Shown: in pieces, positions 49,180-58,647 of the stretch | Layout of the letters: each line of letters begins with the position of its first letter | How positions within the stretch are numbered: the stretch's first letter is position 1 | Assembly: GCA_016718275.1 (NCBI GenBank) | Contig: JADKEA010000019.1 | Span: forward strand, 372,001-436,000 | DNA: 64,000 bases | Reading direction: 5' to 3' | From: Candidatus Villigracilis affinis | GTDB lineage: Bacteria > Chloroflexota > Anaerolineae > Anaerolineales > Villigracilaceae | The notes under the pieces: generated by a model | Database searches by the model: none | What the model was told of the DNA's origin: nothing | Seen by the model: only the letters and a program-made list of their open reading frames with translations | Program-made: the position numbers and the translations under genes

Positions 49180-49839
49180 ATGAAAACCCTACAGAAATCT
49201 GGCGGCATCGCCGCGCTGTATATGGCAATCAGCCACCTGATCGGCCTTATCATCTTCATCGTCGTATTGGACTATATCAACATCACTGACCCAATGCAAA
49301 AGCTCGCCATGAACATCGAAAAACAATCGGTCATCTTCTCGACCAACCTGCTCATGTACGTATTCTTTGGCTTCGCGCTGATCGTCCTCTCGCTGGCCTT
49401 GTACGACCGCTTGAAGTCTGGCGCACCCGCGCTCATGCAGGTGGCAACCGTGATCGGCATCATTTGGGCTGGTTCACTCATTGCCAGTGGCATGGCTGCA
49501 AACGCGGGACTCTCCACTGTAGTCGCACTCTACGCCAAAGACCCTACCCAGGCCGCGTTGACCTTTCAGGCAATTGAGGCCATCACGAACGGATTGGGCA
49601 ACGCCAATGGCGAAATCCTTGGCGGATCGTTGACTCTGTTGGTCAGTCTGGCCGCATTGCAGACAGGCGGACTTCCAAGAGGGCTGAACATCCTCGGCGC
49701 ATTGGTCGGCGCGGTCGGCATCCTCACCATCATCCCAGCGTTGAACGCTTTGGTAGCTGTGTTCGGCCTGGGTCAGATCGTCTGGTTCGTCTGGCTGGGG
49801 ACTGTGTTGCTGCGCACCCAACCGCGCGCGACGACGTAG
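49180..49839 (+). CDS. Polytopic membrane protein, DUF4386-like
   Basis: A protein of 219 residues with six predicted helices: GGIAALYMAISHLIGLIIFIVVLDYI, FSTNLLMYVFFGFALIVLSLALYDRL, VATVIGIIWAGSLIASGMAANAG, and three more. The helix pattern and length resemble DUF4386 proteins, though sequence similarity to the next gene is weak. The start is ATG 49180 with AAAGGAGAAAATC. It stands between DUF6326 and DUF4386 in cluster B. Function unknown. Confidence 0.7.
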   Translation: MKTLQKSGGIAALYMAISHLIGLIIFIVVLDYINITDPMQKLAMNIEKQSVIFSTNLLMYVFFGFALIVLSLALYDRLKSGAPALMQVATVIGIIWAGSLIASGMAANAGLSTVVALYAKDPTQAALTFQAIEAITNGLGNANGEILGGSLTLLVSLAALQTGGLPRGLNILGALVGAVGILTIIPALNALVAVFGLGQIVWFVWLGTVLLRTQPRATT

Positions 49840-49858
49840 ACAGATTCTGGAGGATCAA

Positions 49859-50557
49859 ATGAAAACTTACCGAAAGACAGCAACGCTTGTTGGATCTGCG
49901 TACTTGTTCTCCAACATTACTTTCATCGTTGGCACAATCGTGATGGTGGAATCGATCCTCGGTTCCCCCGACTACCTCAACCTGATGTCCGCGAGCAGGG
50001 CACAGGTAGTTTTGGGCGTGCTCCTCAGCTTTGCTAATGGGCTGGCCTACGTTGGGATCGCCGTGCTCCTGTTCCCGATCCTCAAGCCGCGTTTTGAAAG
50101 CCTGGCTTTGGCATATGTTGGTTTCAGGGTGGTTGAGTTCATCACCCAGATTCTGGCAGATGTTAGTCCGCTTGCGTTGCTGACTCTCGCTGGAGATACA
50201 GGCAAGGTGGGCGCTATGCAGGAGTTGGGAACATTACTTCTCGCTGAGCGTTTCTGGGCGTTTCAAATGCTCAATCTCATATTTAGCCTAAGCGCGCTGC
50301 TGCTGTATGTAATGCTACTCCGCTCGCGGCTGATTCCTGGGTTCATCTCCATTTGGGGATTGATCGCCGCGGTACTGGTGCTGTTCAACACCGTGCTCGG
50401 TTGGTTCAACCCAGGCTTGGGAGAAACGCTCGGAATGGTGACGGGACTGCCCATGCTTTTGAACGAGGTCTTCCTGGGCATCTGGCTGATCGTCCGCGGA
50501 TTCAATCCATCTGCCGCCGCCATCGAACCTACCAGACAGCTCGCATTGGAGGCTTGA
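49859..50557 (+). CDS. DUF4386 family membrane protein
   Basis: A protein of 232 residues: 'RKTATLVGSAYLFSNITFIVGTIVMVESILGSPDYLNLMSASRAQVVLGVLLSFANGLAYVGIAVLLFPILKPRFESLALAYVGFRVVEFITQI' and a C-terminal 'LNEVFLGIWLIVRGFNPSA'. The ending matches 'EMSIGVWLIVKGFNSSA' of the protein at 41587, a clear paralogue. Six helices; function unknown. It ends one base before the dehydrogenase start, so the two are translationally coupled. Confidence 0.88.
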   Translation: MKTYRKTATLVGSAYLFSNITFIVGTIVMVESILGSPDYLNLMSASRAQVVLGVLLSFANGLAYVGIAVLLFPILKPRFESLALAYVGFRVVEFITQILADVSPLALLTLAGDTGKVGAMQELGTLLLAERFWAFQMLNLIFSLSALLLYVMLLRSRLIPGFISIWGLIAAVLVLFNTVLGWFNPGLGETLGMVTGLPMLLNEVFLGIWLIVRGFNPSAAAIEPTRQLALEA

Positions 50558-50558
50558 G

Positions 50559-51500
50559 ATGAAAGCCAGCGTTTACGCTCAATATGGTTCCCCAGAAGTG
50601 TTGCGGCTGGTAGACGTTCCCAGACCGACGCCGCGCGATCACGAAGTATTGGTCAAAGTCCGTGCTACCACGGTCACCATAGGCGACACGATCATGCGGA
50701 GTTTCAAACTGCCAAACATCACTGGCTGGCAAAAATTCATGGCACGTCTGATCCTCGGATGGAACAAGCCCAGACGTCATATTCTCGGCATGGAATTGGC
50801 TGGAGAGATCGAGGCTATCGGACGAAAGGTGACCCGCTTCAAACCCGGGGACGCGATTTTCGCATCCACCTTCGATGTCAATTTCGGCGGACATGCCGAA
50901 TACAAATGCCTGCCCGAGAAGGGAGTGATCGCCATCAAGCCGGTCAATCTCACCTACGAGGAAGCCGCGGCCATCCCAGGCGGGGGACAGACCGCATGGC
51001 ATTGCCTCCAAAAGGGAAGGATCCAGCCCGGGCAGAAGATCCTGATCTACGGCGCGTCCGGAGCGGTAGGCACATTTGCCGTCCAGCTTGCCAGCCGCTA
51101 CTTTGCGGCAGACGTGACCGGAGTGTGCAGCGGCGCGAATGTGGACTTGGTCAAATCGCTCGGGGCGAGTCGCGTCATTGATTACACCCGGCAGGATTTC
51201 ACCCAAAGCGGCAAAACCTACGATGTGATCTTCGATGCCGTCGGCAAACTATCCCCGTCGCAATGTAAAAAGGTGCTCAAGCCGGGCGGCGTCTACATCA
51301 ATGTCCATGCGGATTCGAATGGCGGTGAGAAAGTTGAATACATGCTGATTCTCAAAGAACTGATCGAAGCAGGCAAGATCAAACCGATCATTGACCGGGT
51401 TTACCCGTTCGATCAGATTGTCGAGGCACATCGCTATGTCGAGCAAGGGCATAAAAAAGGAAATGTAGCTATTACGGTAAATCATAATACTAAAATCTGA
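50559..51500 (+). CDS. MDR-family NAD(P)-dependent alcohol dehydrogenase/quinone reductase
   Basis: A protein of 313 residues, paralogue of the dehydrogenase part at 40577 ('MKA.VY..(F/Y)GSP(D/E)VL...(E/D)V..PTP.D.EVL', 'LI.GASGAVGT.AVQ.A..(Y/A)F.ADVTGVCS', 'RVIDYT..DFT..G.TYD.IFD.VGK', and the ends 'KKGNVAIT'). The NAD(P)-binding motif is GASGAVGTFAVQLA, and zinc ligands are absent. It is likely an NADPH quinone or enone reductase. GGAGGCTTGAG precedes ATG 50559. Last gene of cluster B. Confidence 0.93.
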   Translation: MKASVYAQYGSPEVLRLVDVPRPTPRDHEVLVKVRATTVTIGDTIMRSFKLPNITGWQKFMARLILGWNKPRRHILGMELAGEIEAIGRKVTRFKPGDAIFASTFDVNFGGHAEYKCLPEKGVIAIKPVNLTYEEAAAIPGGGQTAWHCLQKGRIQPGQKILIYGASGAVGTFAVQLASRYFAADVTGVCSGANVDLVKSLGASRVIDYTRQDFTQSGKTYDVIFDAVGKLSPSQCKKVLKPGGVYINVHADSNGGEKVEYMLILKELIEAGKIKPIIDRVYPFDQIVEAHRYVEQGHKKGNVAITVNHNTKI

Positions 51501-51830
51501 CAAGTTTACGATGCAGACAATAAGGACTTAGCGAAATGAAACAAGATCAAATCGAAAAGGACCAAGTTACGGATTAGGTATAAATTATTTCAGAAAGACA
51601 TTAATCATTACATACTCGATGATTTTTATATCTGTTGCCCAAAATGAAAGGCAGGTTCGCCCTCTTGTTGCATAGCTTCCTGTTTGCAGTTCAACATGTC
51701 TTTACATCCTGGATGATTATCGCGAGAACTCTTGTTTTTTTTACCAATACTCTTTGGGGTAAAAGAGAAGAACGCGCCAAAACTATTATTTTGCTATAGA
51801 CGTTTTAGTTTCTTGTTATTTATCCTTTGT
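51501..51830. other. Intergenic stretch without a supported gene
   Basis: A 13-codon frame (51536-51577) is too short to credit. On the minus strand an open stretch from about 51790 down to a stop at 51626 has some coding character (...HPGCKDMLNCKQEAMQQEGEPAF...) but no convincing start, so it may be a gene remnant. No element copy, terminator or RNA gene was found. Confidence 0.4.
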
Positions 51831-52300
51831 TCACCCCATCATGATCTTCGGACGGTATTGTAAAGCCTCCGCCAGATGTGGAGACTGTATCTCTTCACTG
51901 CCCGCCAAATCAGCGATGGTGCGTGATAACTTGAGGATGCGGTGATAGGCACGTGCCGACGAGTTGAGTTGACTCATCGCCGCCCGCATCAAACTCTGAC
52001 CTTCGGGCTGTAACTGACAAAATTGCCTGACCTCGCCGATGCGCATGTCTGCGTTAGAGACAATGTCGATGGAATGGGTAAAGCGGTGATTTTGAATATC
52101 TCTTGCAGTTTGCACGCGCTTGCGGATCGACTCACTTGATTCGCCGAGCTTATTCCCGCTGAGTTTTTCATAATCTACACGCGGCACTTCGATGTGAATG
52201 TCGATGCGATCGAGTAGGGGGCCGGAGATGCGCTTTTGGTATTTGGTCACCACGGCTGGTTCGCAGGTGCATGGTTTTTGTGAGTCGCCATGAAGCCGCA
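51831..52300 (-). pseudogene. comM: comM 3'-end fragment 1
   Basis: About 150 C-terminal residues of ComM, from 'KPCTCEPAVVTKYQKRISGPLLDRIDIHIEVPRVDYEKL' to the terminus 'LQYRPKIMMG'. The protein is nearly the same as the end of the intact gene at 61595, yet many third codon positions differ, and a frameshift lies at the upstream break near 52300. The AAA core and N-terminal half are missing, so it cannot be functional. The pattern of silent changes says it came from a homologous working gene rather than from decay of a local copy. Confidence 0.9.
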
Positions 52301-52452
52301 GGGCAGAAGGGGTATACACAAGAGGAAAGGTTCAAAAAGGGTCTTTGCTCAAAATACATCCGAATTCTGTTATAGACAAATCATGCTAGTGATGAGAAAG
52401 AGACCACCAGATAGTAGGCTGTGTGTTTATAATATCTCTAAATAAACCTTTT

Positions 52453-55400
52453 ATGAATACACTGCATACCTATATTCCACAAGATCGCCTGCACGCTTTG
52501 GTGCGAGGCGAAAGTTTGCCTGATTTTACATCTGGCAGTGCTCTTTTCGCTGACATCCATGGCTTCACACCGATGGCACGTGCCTTTGCCAAAACGCTCG
52601 GACCCAAGCGAGGCGCAGAAGCCCTTTTGGGATTGCTTAACCCGCTATTTGATGCGCTTATTGAGCCGGTACATCACTATGGTGGCAGCGTGATTGGGTT
52701 CGTTGGCGATGCAATTACCTGTTGGTTCAACATCCCTTCACTGCATTCGGAGCAGCCTCTTTATTATTCGTCCTTGCAAGCAACAGCGGCTGCTCTAGCG
52801 ATGCAGTCGGCAATGAAGCCATTTGCTATCGTGTATACGCCTGATGGCTCGTCAGTTACGTTGAGCATCAAAGTAGCTATATCGTCTGGTACGGCGCGGC
52901 GATTTGTAGTGGGTGATCCAGCAATTCAGCAAATAGATACTGTTGCGGGTGCAACGTTGTCCCGAATGTCGGATGCGGAGAAATATGCTGGTCAGGGTGA
53001 GGTGGTAGTCAGCCAAGAAGTTGTCGAGAATTTGGGAGATGTGCTAAGCGTTAGCGCATGGCGTGCCGAGAAAAAGTATGCAGTTGTGGACGGTTTGAGT
53101 ACTACAGTACAGGCTGCTCCTTGGCCATCTCTGCCAGAAACCGCATTGAGCGAAGATCAAGCCCGCCCATGGATACTCCCGTCGATCTTCGAGCAATTGC
53201 GCAGTGGAGTTGATAGCCTGGGTGATTTGCGTCCAGTTACTCCGTTGATGGTTCAGTTTGGCGGCATTGACTTTGATACCGATAAAGATGCTGGAGCCAA
53301 GTTAGATGCCTTAGTGAGTTGGGCACAACGAATCGTTCATCGTCATGGAGGCAGTTTCCTTCAATTAACGATCGGTGACAAAGGCGCGTTTATGTATGCC
53401 GCTTTTGGAGCACCCCTGGCACATGAAAATGACCCGGCACGAGCATTACAAGCGGCTTTGTCCCTGCGTAATGAGTCGGTTGACCAAACCGCTTACATCA
53501 CACCACTACGCATCGGATTGACACGTGGTACGGCATGGACTGGCAACTATGGTGGTTATGGACGTTTTACGTACGGTGTTATCAGTAGCGATGTAAATCT
53601 CTCAGCTCGCCTGATGGGGAAGGCAGAGCCGGGGCAAATTCTCGTTTCGGAGAGAATGGGGCAGTATCCTGGTTTTCGTTTTGAGCACATAGGAGATCTG
53701 GTTTATAAGGGTTTCGAAACCCCATTGCCAACCTATAGTTTGTTGGGCGAACAGGTAGAAGATAGGCGGATATTTCAAACGGCAATGGTGGGGCGCGAAG
53801 CCAAGCTGGAGAAACTTGAGATGTTCGCCCAGCCGCTCTTTCAGAACCGATTGGCAGGTGCGGCGATCATCTATGGTGAGCCAGGCATCGGCAAGTCGCG
53901 TCTGGCATATGCCTTACAGCAAATGCTGGGAGAACGGGTTTCCTGGTTTACTGGGCAAACTGACCAGATACTTCATCAAGCATTCAATCCCTTTGTTCAC
54001 TGGTTAAAACGCTACTTTAACCAATTGTCCGACTCCACACCTGAACAAAACAAAACTAACTTTGAAAGCCGCTTAAACCAGATTGGCGACAACTTGCGCT
54101 CCATGGTCGTCAAGCCGCGGCCTTCAAGCACTAACCTGCAAACGGAACTCACCCGCACCCGATCGTTCCTGGGTGCGTTGCTGGGGCTTTATTGGACAAA
54201 CTCGCTTTACGCACAATTGACCGATCCAAAATTACGTTACGAGAATACCATCAACGCTATCAAAACGCTATTGTTGGCAGAAAGTCAGCTACGCCCCATT
54301 GTATTTGAACTGGAAGATGGCCACTGGCTGGATGAACCGTCACGCGAGATGCTGTTGGCGCTTAGCCGTAATGTGACTGCATACCCCCTGCTCATTATTA
54401 TCACATCGCGTTACAACGATGATGGCAGTCAGCCAGCCTTTTCTTTGGATCAAGAAATGCCCACACTCATACTTGATCTTGAAGCACTTCCTCACGAGGC
54501 TCTGGTACAGCAAGCTGCTACCATTCTTGAAGGAACAATATCTTCAGCCTTGATGACCTTGTTATGGGAACGGAGCCGTGCCAACCCATTCTTCGCAGAG
54601 CAGATGCTGTTGCACTTCCGCGAAACCGGCGCATTAATCCAAACCCCAACAGGCGAATGGGATGTACAACCGGGGTCCATCACCATGTCTGCCGATGTTC
54701 ATACAATGCTGGTTGCACGCATTGACCGCCTGACACATCAGGTCAGGCAGGTCGTTCAGGCCGCTGCTGTTCTTGGTTTCGAATTCGATGTGCAATTGCT
54801 CTCGAAGATGTTGTATACAGATATTTTTGTAGAAGTATTGGAAGCAGAGCAAGGACAGATTTGGCATCTGTTGAGCGAACTGCGCTATATCTTCAAACAT
54901 GCACTCCTGCGTGATGCAGCCTATGACATGCAATTGCACTCGCGGTTGCGAGAACTGCATTACCTGGCAGCCATGACTACGGAACAGGTATATGCTGACC
55001 AATTGCCTTCCTATTATGACATACTGGCATATCACTATAAAAATGCTTATCAATTGGGCATGGATGCCGCAGCAGAGCGGACACTTCACTATTTGCGCAA
55101 GGCGGGTGAAGCGGCGCAAAAGAATTTTGCGAATGTTGCCGCGTTGGATTATTACGAACAACTGTTGCCCTTGCTCCAGGATGCATACGAACAAGCCCAA
55201 GTGCATTTGCAACGCGGTGCGGTGTTGGAATTGCTTGGTAATTGGGCGGATGCCGAAAATGATTACCGCGCTGTATTAACGCTAATGAGGGCGGGTGTTG
55301 CAATGCATGTGAGCGCGCAACTGGCGTTAGGCAAGTTGTGTCGCCTGCGCGGCGATTTTGCCCTCGCATTGGAATGGTTGACACAGGCGCGAGTGAGTTG

Positions 55401-56409
55401 GGCGGCGTTGCAGGATTCGGCAGGTTTGAGCCAGGCGCTGATTGAAGCCGGCATTGTTTTTTGGCGCAAAGGGGACTTTCCAGATGCCCGGAGGCATTTG
55501 GAAGAAGGTCTAACATTGGCTCGAGGGCTTCACGACCAACACGGCGTGGCGCTGGCGCTCAATAGTCTAGGGATGGTGGCACATGCTCAGGACGATTATG
55601 CGGCAGCACAGGCATTGCACGAAGAGAGTTTAGCACTCCAGCGTGAACTGGGTGATAAGCTGGGGATCTCGTGGTCACTCAACCACCTTGGGAATGTGGC
55701 ATGTGTTCAAGGAGACTATAAAGTGGCGCAGGCACTGTTCGAAGAGAGCCTGACACTATTTCGCGAACTAGGTGACAAGTTCGGAATTGCAGACGCTCTC
55801 GAAAATTTGGGGAAAACTATGCGGTTTCGGGGCGATTGGGCAGAGGCGCGGAGGCTGTACGAAGAGTGCCTAGTGCTCAACAGGGAAATGGGTGATAAAT
55901 CGGCCACCGCTTGGGCGCTATACAACCTAGGGGCTGTAACGCAAAGCCAAAAGGAATATGAAACAGCGCGGGTATTGTTGGAGGAGGGGCTGACCCGTTT
56001 TCGTGAATTAGGTCACAAAGCAGGCACTGCGTGGGTACTCTCTTTTTTAGGCAGACCCTTGACCCATTTGCAACAATTCAGTACAGCGCGCCTCGTTTTT
56101 CATGAAGCGCTGGTTGCTTTTCACCAATTGAAATCTGTCATCGGCGTAATTTTTTCTGCTGAAGGTATGGCGGGCTTATCCCTTGCCCAAGGGCGGTTGA
56201 AAGAATCTGTGCAAATATTTGCCTGGACTATTGCTACCCGGAAAGCCATTAACAATCCTCTCCCCGCTGGCGAAGAGGAAGAAACTGAATCTGCACTTGC
56301 AACCCTTCGTGCCGTACTCGGTGACGCCGCCTTTAACACGGCATGGGCGGAGGGCGAGAAGATGACATTGGAAGAAGCCATTGAATTGGCATTAATGGAT
56401 GTTTTATGA
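52453..56409 (+). CDS. Class III nucleotidyl cyclase with STAND-type ATPase and TPR repeats
   Basis: A protein of 1318 residues. Cyclase homology domain 1 covers residues 15-210: the metal Asp are seen in ALFADIHGFTPMARAF and FVGDAITCWFN. A second, degenerate cyclase domain covers about 255-430 (TRGTAWTGNYGGYGRFTYGVISSDVNLSARLM). An AAA/STAND ATPase follows with Walker A GEPGIGKSRLAYAL (near 475) and Walker B-like FELEDGHWLDEP. From about 870 there are many TPR units ('A..LHEESLALQRELGDK', 'A.ALFEESLTLFRELGDK', repeated every 40 residues). It should form cAMP or cGMP under protein-ligand control. ATG 52453 is chosen; GTG 52423 is in frame. No ribosome binding site is visible. Confidence 0.9.
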   Translation: MNTLHTYIPQDRLHALVRGESLPDFTSGSALFADIHGFTPMARAFAKTLGPKRGAEALLGLLNPLFDALIEPVHHYGGSVIGFVGDAITCWFNIPSLHSEQPLYYSSLQATAAALAMQSAMKPFAIVYTPDGSSVTLSIKVAISSGTARRFVVGDPAIQQIDTVAGATLSRMSDAEKYAGQGEVVVSQEVVENLGDVLSVSAWRAEKKYAVVDGLSTTVQAAPWPSLPETALSEDQARPWILPSIFEQLRSGVDSLGDLRPVTPLMVQFGGIDFDTDKDAGAKLDALVSWAQRIVHRHGGSFLQLTIGDKGAFMYAAFGAPLAHENDPARALQAALSLRNESVDQTAYITPLRIGLTRGTAWTGNYGGYGRFTYGVISSDVNLSARLMGKAEPGQILVSERMGQYPGFRFEHIGDLVYKGFETPLPTYSLLGEQVEDRRIFQTAMVGREAKLEKLEMFAQPLFQNRLAGAAIIYGEPGIGKSRLAYALQQMLGERVSWFTGQTDQILHQAFNPFVHWLKRYFNQLSDSTPEQNKTNFESRLNQIGDNLRSMVVKPRPSSTNLQTELTRTRSFLGALLGLYWTNSLYAQLTDPKLRYENTINAIKTLLLAESQLRPIVFELEDGHWLDEPSREMLLALSRNVTAYPLLIIITSRYNDDGSQPAFSLDQEMPTLILDLEALPHEALVQQAATILEGTISSALMTLLWERSRANPFFAEQMLLHFRETGALIQTPTGEWDVQPGSITMSADVHTMLVARIDRLTHQVRQVVQAAAVLGFEFDVQLLSKMLYTDIFVEVLEAEQGQIWHLLSELRYIFKHALLRDAAYDMQLHSRLRELHYLAAMTTEQVYADQLPSYYDILAYHYKNAYQLGMDAAAERTLHYLRKAGEAAQKNFANVAALDYYEQLLPLLQDAYEQAQVHLQRGAVLELLGNWADAENDYRAVLTLMRAGVAMHVSAQLALGKLCRLRGDFALALEWLTQARVSWAALQDSAGLSQALIEAGIVFWRKGDFPDARRHLEEGLTLARGLHDQHGVALALNSLGMVAHAQDDYAAAQALHEESLALQRELGDKLGISWSLNHLGNVACVQGDYKVAQALFEESLTLFRELGDKFGIADALENLGKTMRFRGDWAEARRLYEECLVLNREMGDKSATAWALYNLGAVTQSQKEYETARVLLEEGLTRFRELGHKAGTAWVLSFLGRPLTHLQQFSTARLVFHEALVAFHQLKSVIGVIFSAEGMAGLSLAQGRLKESVQIFAWTIATRKAINNPLPAGEEEETESALATLRAVLGDAAFNTAWAEGEKMTLEEAIELALMDVL

Positions 56410-56478
56410 TCCAACTCTGTAACTGCCCTTTGTAAGATCATTTGCTTATTCTGGTGTTCTTAAAAGAGTTTTAGGACA

Positions 56479-56484
56479 TATAAT
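56479..56484 (+). promoter_or_regulatory. TATAAT box 7 bases before the GAF-GGDEF gene
   Basis: TATAAT followed by TCCAGCC and ATG 56492. No ribosome binding site; a leaderless transcript is predicted. Confidence 0.55.
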
Positions 56485-56491
56485 TCCAGCC

Positions 56492-58150
56492 ATGTCTCAG
56501 ACAAAGAACCAGCTACTTGATATACAACGCATCCTGACAATCAGCCAGGAACTCGTTGCTGACCGCCCGTTCGATGAGATCCTACATCGAATTGTTCAGG
56601 TTGCAGCCGACCTGGTCAATTGTGAGTCAGTTGGGATCCTGTTGTTGGATGAGCCAACAAATACTCTGCGCTTTGTAGCTGCGACTTTGTATCAAGATCG
56701 TCTCTTTGATTTCCCAGTGCCGATCGAATCATCCATCGCTGGGGCGGCTATTACAAGTGGTCAACTGGTCAGCGTGCCAGACGTTCGGATCGATCCACGG
56801 TATTACCCAAGAATCGCTGAACTGCTCAACTTTCCCGTGCATTCGCTTCTGGCCGCACCACTCAAATTCAAAGATCGTAAGATCGGTGTCTTAGAAGCGG
56901 AAAACAAAAAAGATGGGCTTGAATTTGATGAGACAGATGCACAAATCATGACAGCGCTCGCCGCACAAGTGACCATCGCCCTTGAAAACGCGCGGCAGAT
57001 AGAACGTTACAAACAACTGGCTCAAGACGAACAAGACCAACGTAAGACAGCTGAGGCTTTGCAGTTAGCCAGTGCCGCATTGACCAGAACCCTGGACTAT
57101 GACCAAGTGATCGACAACATCCTGGAACGAGTTAGTACTGTTATTCCGTTTGATACATGCAATGTAATGATGATTGAAAAAGGAGATATTGCCCGGGTAT
57201 ACCGTGGACGTGGCTATGAACAGGTTGGTACAGCGTCCACTTTGCAAAGCACCACCCTGAATGTCTCTACTGTAATCGGCTTGCGCCGTATGTACGAAAC
57301 CCGCCAACCTATCTTAATCCTTGATGCGACGCACGATTCAGAATGGATTTATTCCCGCCCTGAACACAATTGGATCCGTTCATACATTGGCGCGCCCATC
57401 ATCCTGCGTGACACAGTGGTTGGTTTTCTTAACGCCATGAGCGGAACGCCGAATCTATATAACCAGGTTCTTGCTGAACGTTTACAAGCCTTTGCTTACC
57501 ATGCTGCTATTGCCCTCGAAAATGCTCGCCTTTACAAGCAGGCTCAGGAAGAAATTGCGGAAAGGATCAAGATTGAGGATGAATTGCTTCATCATCGCCA
57601 TCATCTTGAAGAACTGGTTAAAGAGCGGACAAGGGAAATCCACCGTATGGCGATTACCGATCCGTTAACCGGGATCTTCAACCGTCGGCATTTAATCAGC
57701 TTGGGGGAACGGGCGATAAACCATTCGAAGCGGTATAGCCATACCCTCACAGCCATGATGATCGACATCGACTACTTCAAAAAAATCAACGATACCTATG
57801 GTCACGCCGCTGGAGACGAAGCCTTGCGTAAACTCGCCGACCAAATACGTCAGGCGTTGCGTACCACTGATATTCTTGGACGTTATGGCGGCGAAGAATT
57901 TGTTGTTCTAATGCCGGAAACCGACCTTGCCAGCGGGCATAAAATAGCTGAACGCTTATTGCACATGGTCCGAGAGCTGAATATTCGCAGTGACAAAACT
58001 GAATTCGGCATTACCATCAGTGTTGGTTTGGCAGAACAGTCCCAGGTAAATGCTCAAACGCTCGACGATCTTATTGATCAAGCAGATAAAGCCTTGTACA
58101 CCGCTAAACAATCTGGACGCAACCAGGTTGTACTCCAGTCAGGGCTTTAG
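56492..58150 (+). CDS. GAF-GAF-GGDEF diguanylate cyclase
   Basis: A protein of 552 residues. GAF 1 covers 20-170 (DEILHRIVQVAADLVNCESVGILLLDE ... ALAAQVTIALENARQI), GAF 2 covers 205-350 (YDQVIDNILERVSTVIPFDTCNVMMIEKG ... AFAYHAAIALENARLY), a coiled linker (residues 355-385) leads to the GGDEF domain at DPLTGIFNRRHLISLG. The active-site signature is YGGEEFVVLMP, and an inhibitory RTTD site sits five residues before it, so feedback by cyclic di-GMP is expected. It follows the cyclase-TPR gene by 82 bases; whether they share a transcript is unclear because of the TATAAT box. Confidence 0.94.
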   Translation: MSQTKNQLLDIQRILTISQELVADRPFDEILHRIVQVAADLVNCESVGILLLDEPTNTLRFVAATLYQDRLFDFPVPIESSIAGAAITSGQLVSVPDVRIDPRYYPRIAELLNFPVHSLLAAPLKFKDRKIGVLEAENKKDGLEFDETDAQIMTALAAQVTIALENARQIERYKQLAQDEQDQRKTAEALQLASAALTRTLDYDQVIDNILERVSTVIPFDTCNVMMIEKGDIARVYRGRGYEQVGTASTLQSTTLNVSTVIGLRRMYETRQPILILDATHDSEWIYSRPEHNWIRSYIGAPIILRDTVVGFLNAMSGTPNLYNQVLAERLQAFAYHAAIALENARLYKQAQEEIAERIKIEDELLHHRHHLEELVKERTREIHRMAITDPLTGIFNRRHLISLGERAINHSKRYSHTLTAMMIDIDYFKKINDTYGHAAGDEALRKLADQIRQALRTTDILGRYGGEEFVVLMPETDLASGHKIAERLLHMVRELNIRSDKTEFGITISVGLAEQSQVNAQTLDDLIDQADKALYTAKQSGRNQVVLQSGL

Positions 58151-58196
58151 TTGATCATACTATTACATTCAACCACAATAGACGAAGTCTTCATTA

Positions 58197-58540
58197 GCTA
58201 ATCATCAACTTCGGACGGTATTGGAGTACTTTATTTCCGCTAAGTTTTTCGTAATCGCCTCAGGGGGCTTTGATCCCGCCATAACCATGCGGGGCATTAT
58301 CGCTACCCCATCATGATCTTCGGACGATACTGCAACGCCTCCGCCAAATGCGTGGACAAGATCTCTTCACTCCCTGCCAAATCTGCGATGGTGCGCGATA
58401 ATTTGAGGATGCGGTGATAAGCGCGCGCTGAAAGATTCAACTGACTCATCGCCGCCCGCATCAAGCTCGGACCTTCAGCCTGCAACGGACAAAATTACCT
58501 CACCTCCCCGACGCGCATATCTGCATTACAGATTACATTT
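58197..58540 (-). pseudogene. comM: comM 3'-end fragment 2 (mosaic)
   Basis: Pieces of the comM end in the same orientation. A terminal scrap near 58200 (TTCGGACGGTATTGG), a scrap near 58230 (CCGCTAAGTTTTTCGTAATC), then bases 58309-58480 encoding the last 60 residues, and a diverging tail to about 58540. The first 110 bases after 58309 are identical to the intact gene, after which the match drops sharply, a sign of recombination or patchy gene conversion. Not functional. Confidence 0.85.
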
Positions 58541-58647
58541 TATTGCCGTGCTTTTAAATGTTGTGATAATTCCCTCAAGATAAAAAAACATGAAAAATCT
58601 GTCTGGATATTTTTCTGTGTTTTCCCTGATAAATATTATTTACGTAT

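Noticed and set aside
51536..51577. 13-codon ORF after the cluster B dehydrogenase
   Set aside because: Too short and without a convincing ribosome binding site; it may be the remnant of a lost gene.
51831..52300. comM fragment 1 as a functional short gene
   Set aside because: The ATPase core and N-terminal domain are missing and the upstream break is frameshifted.
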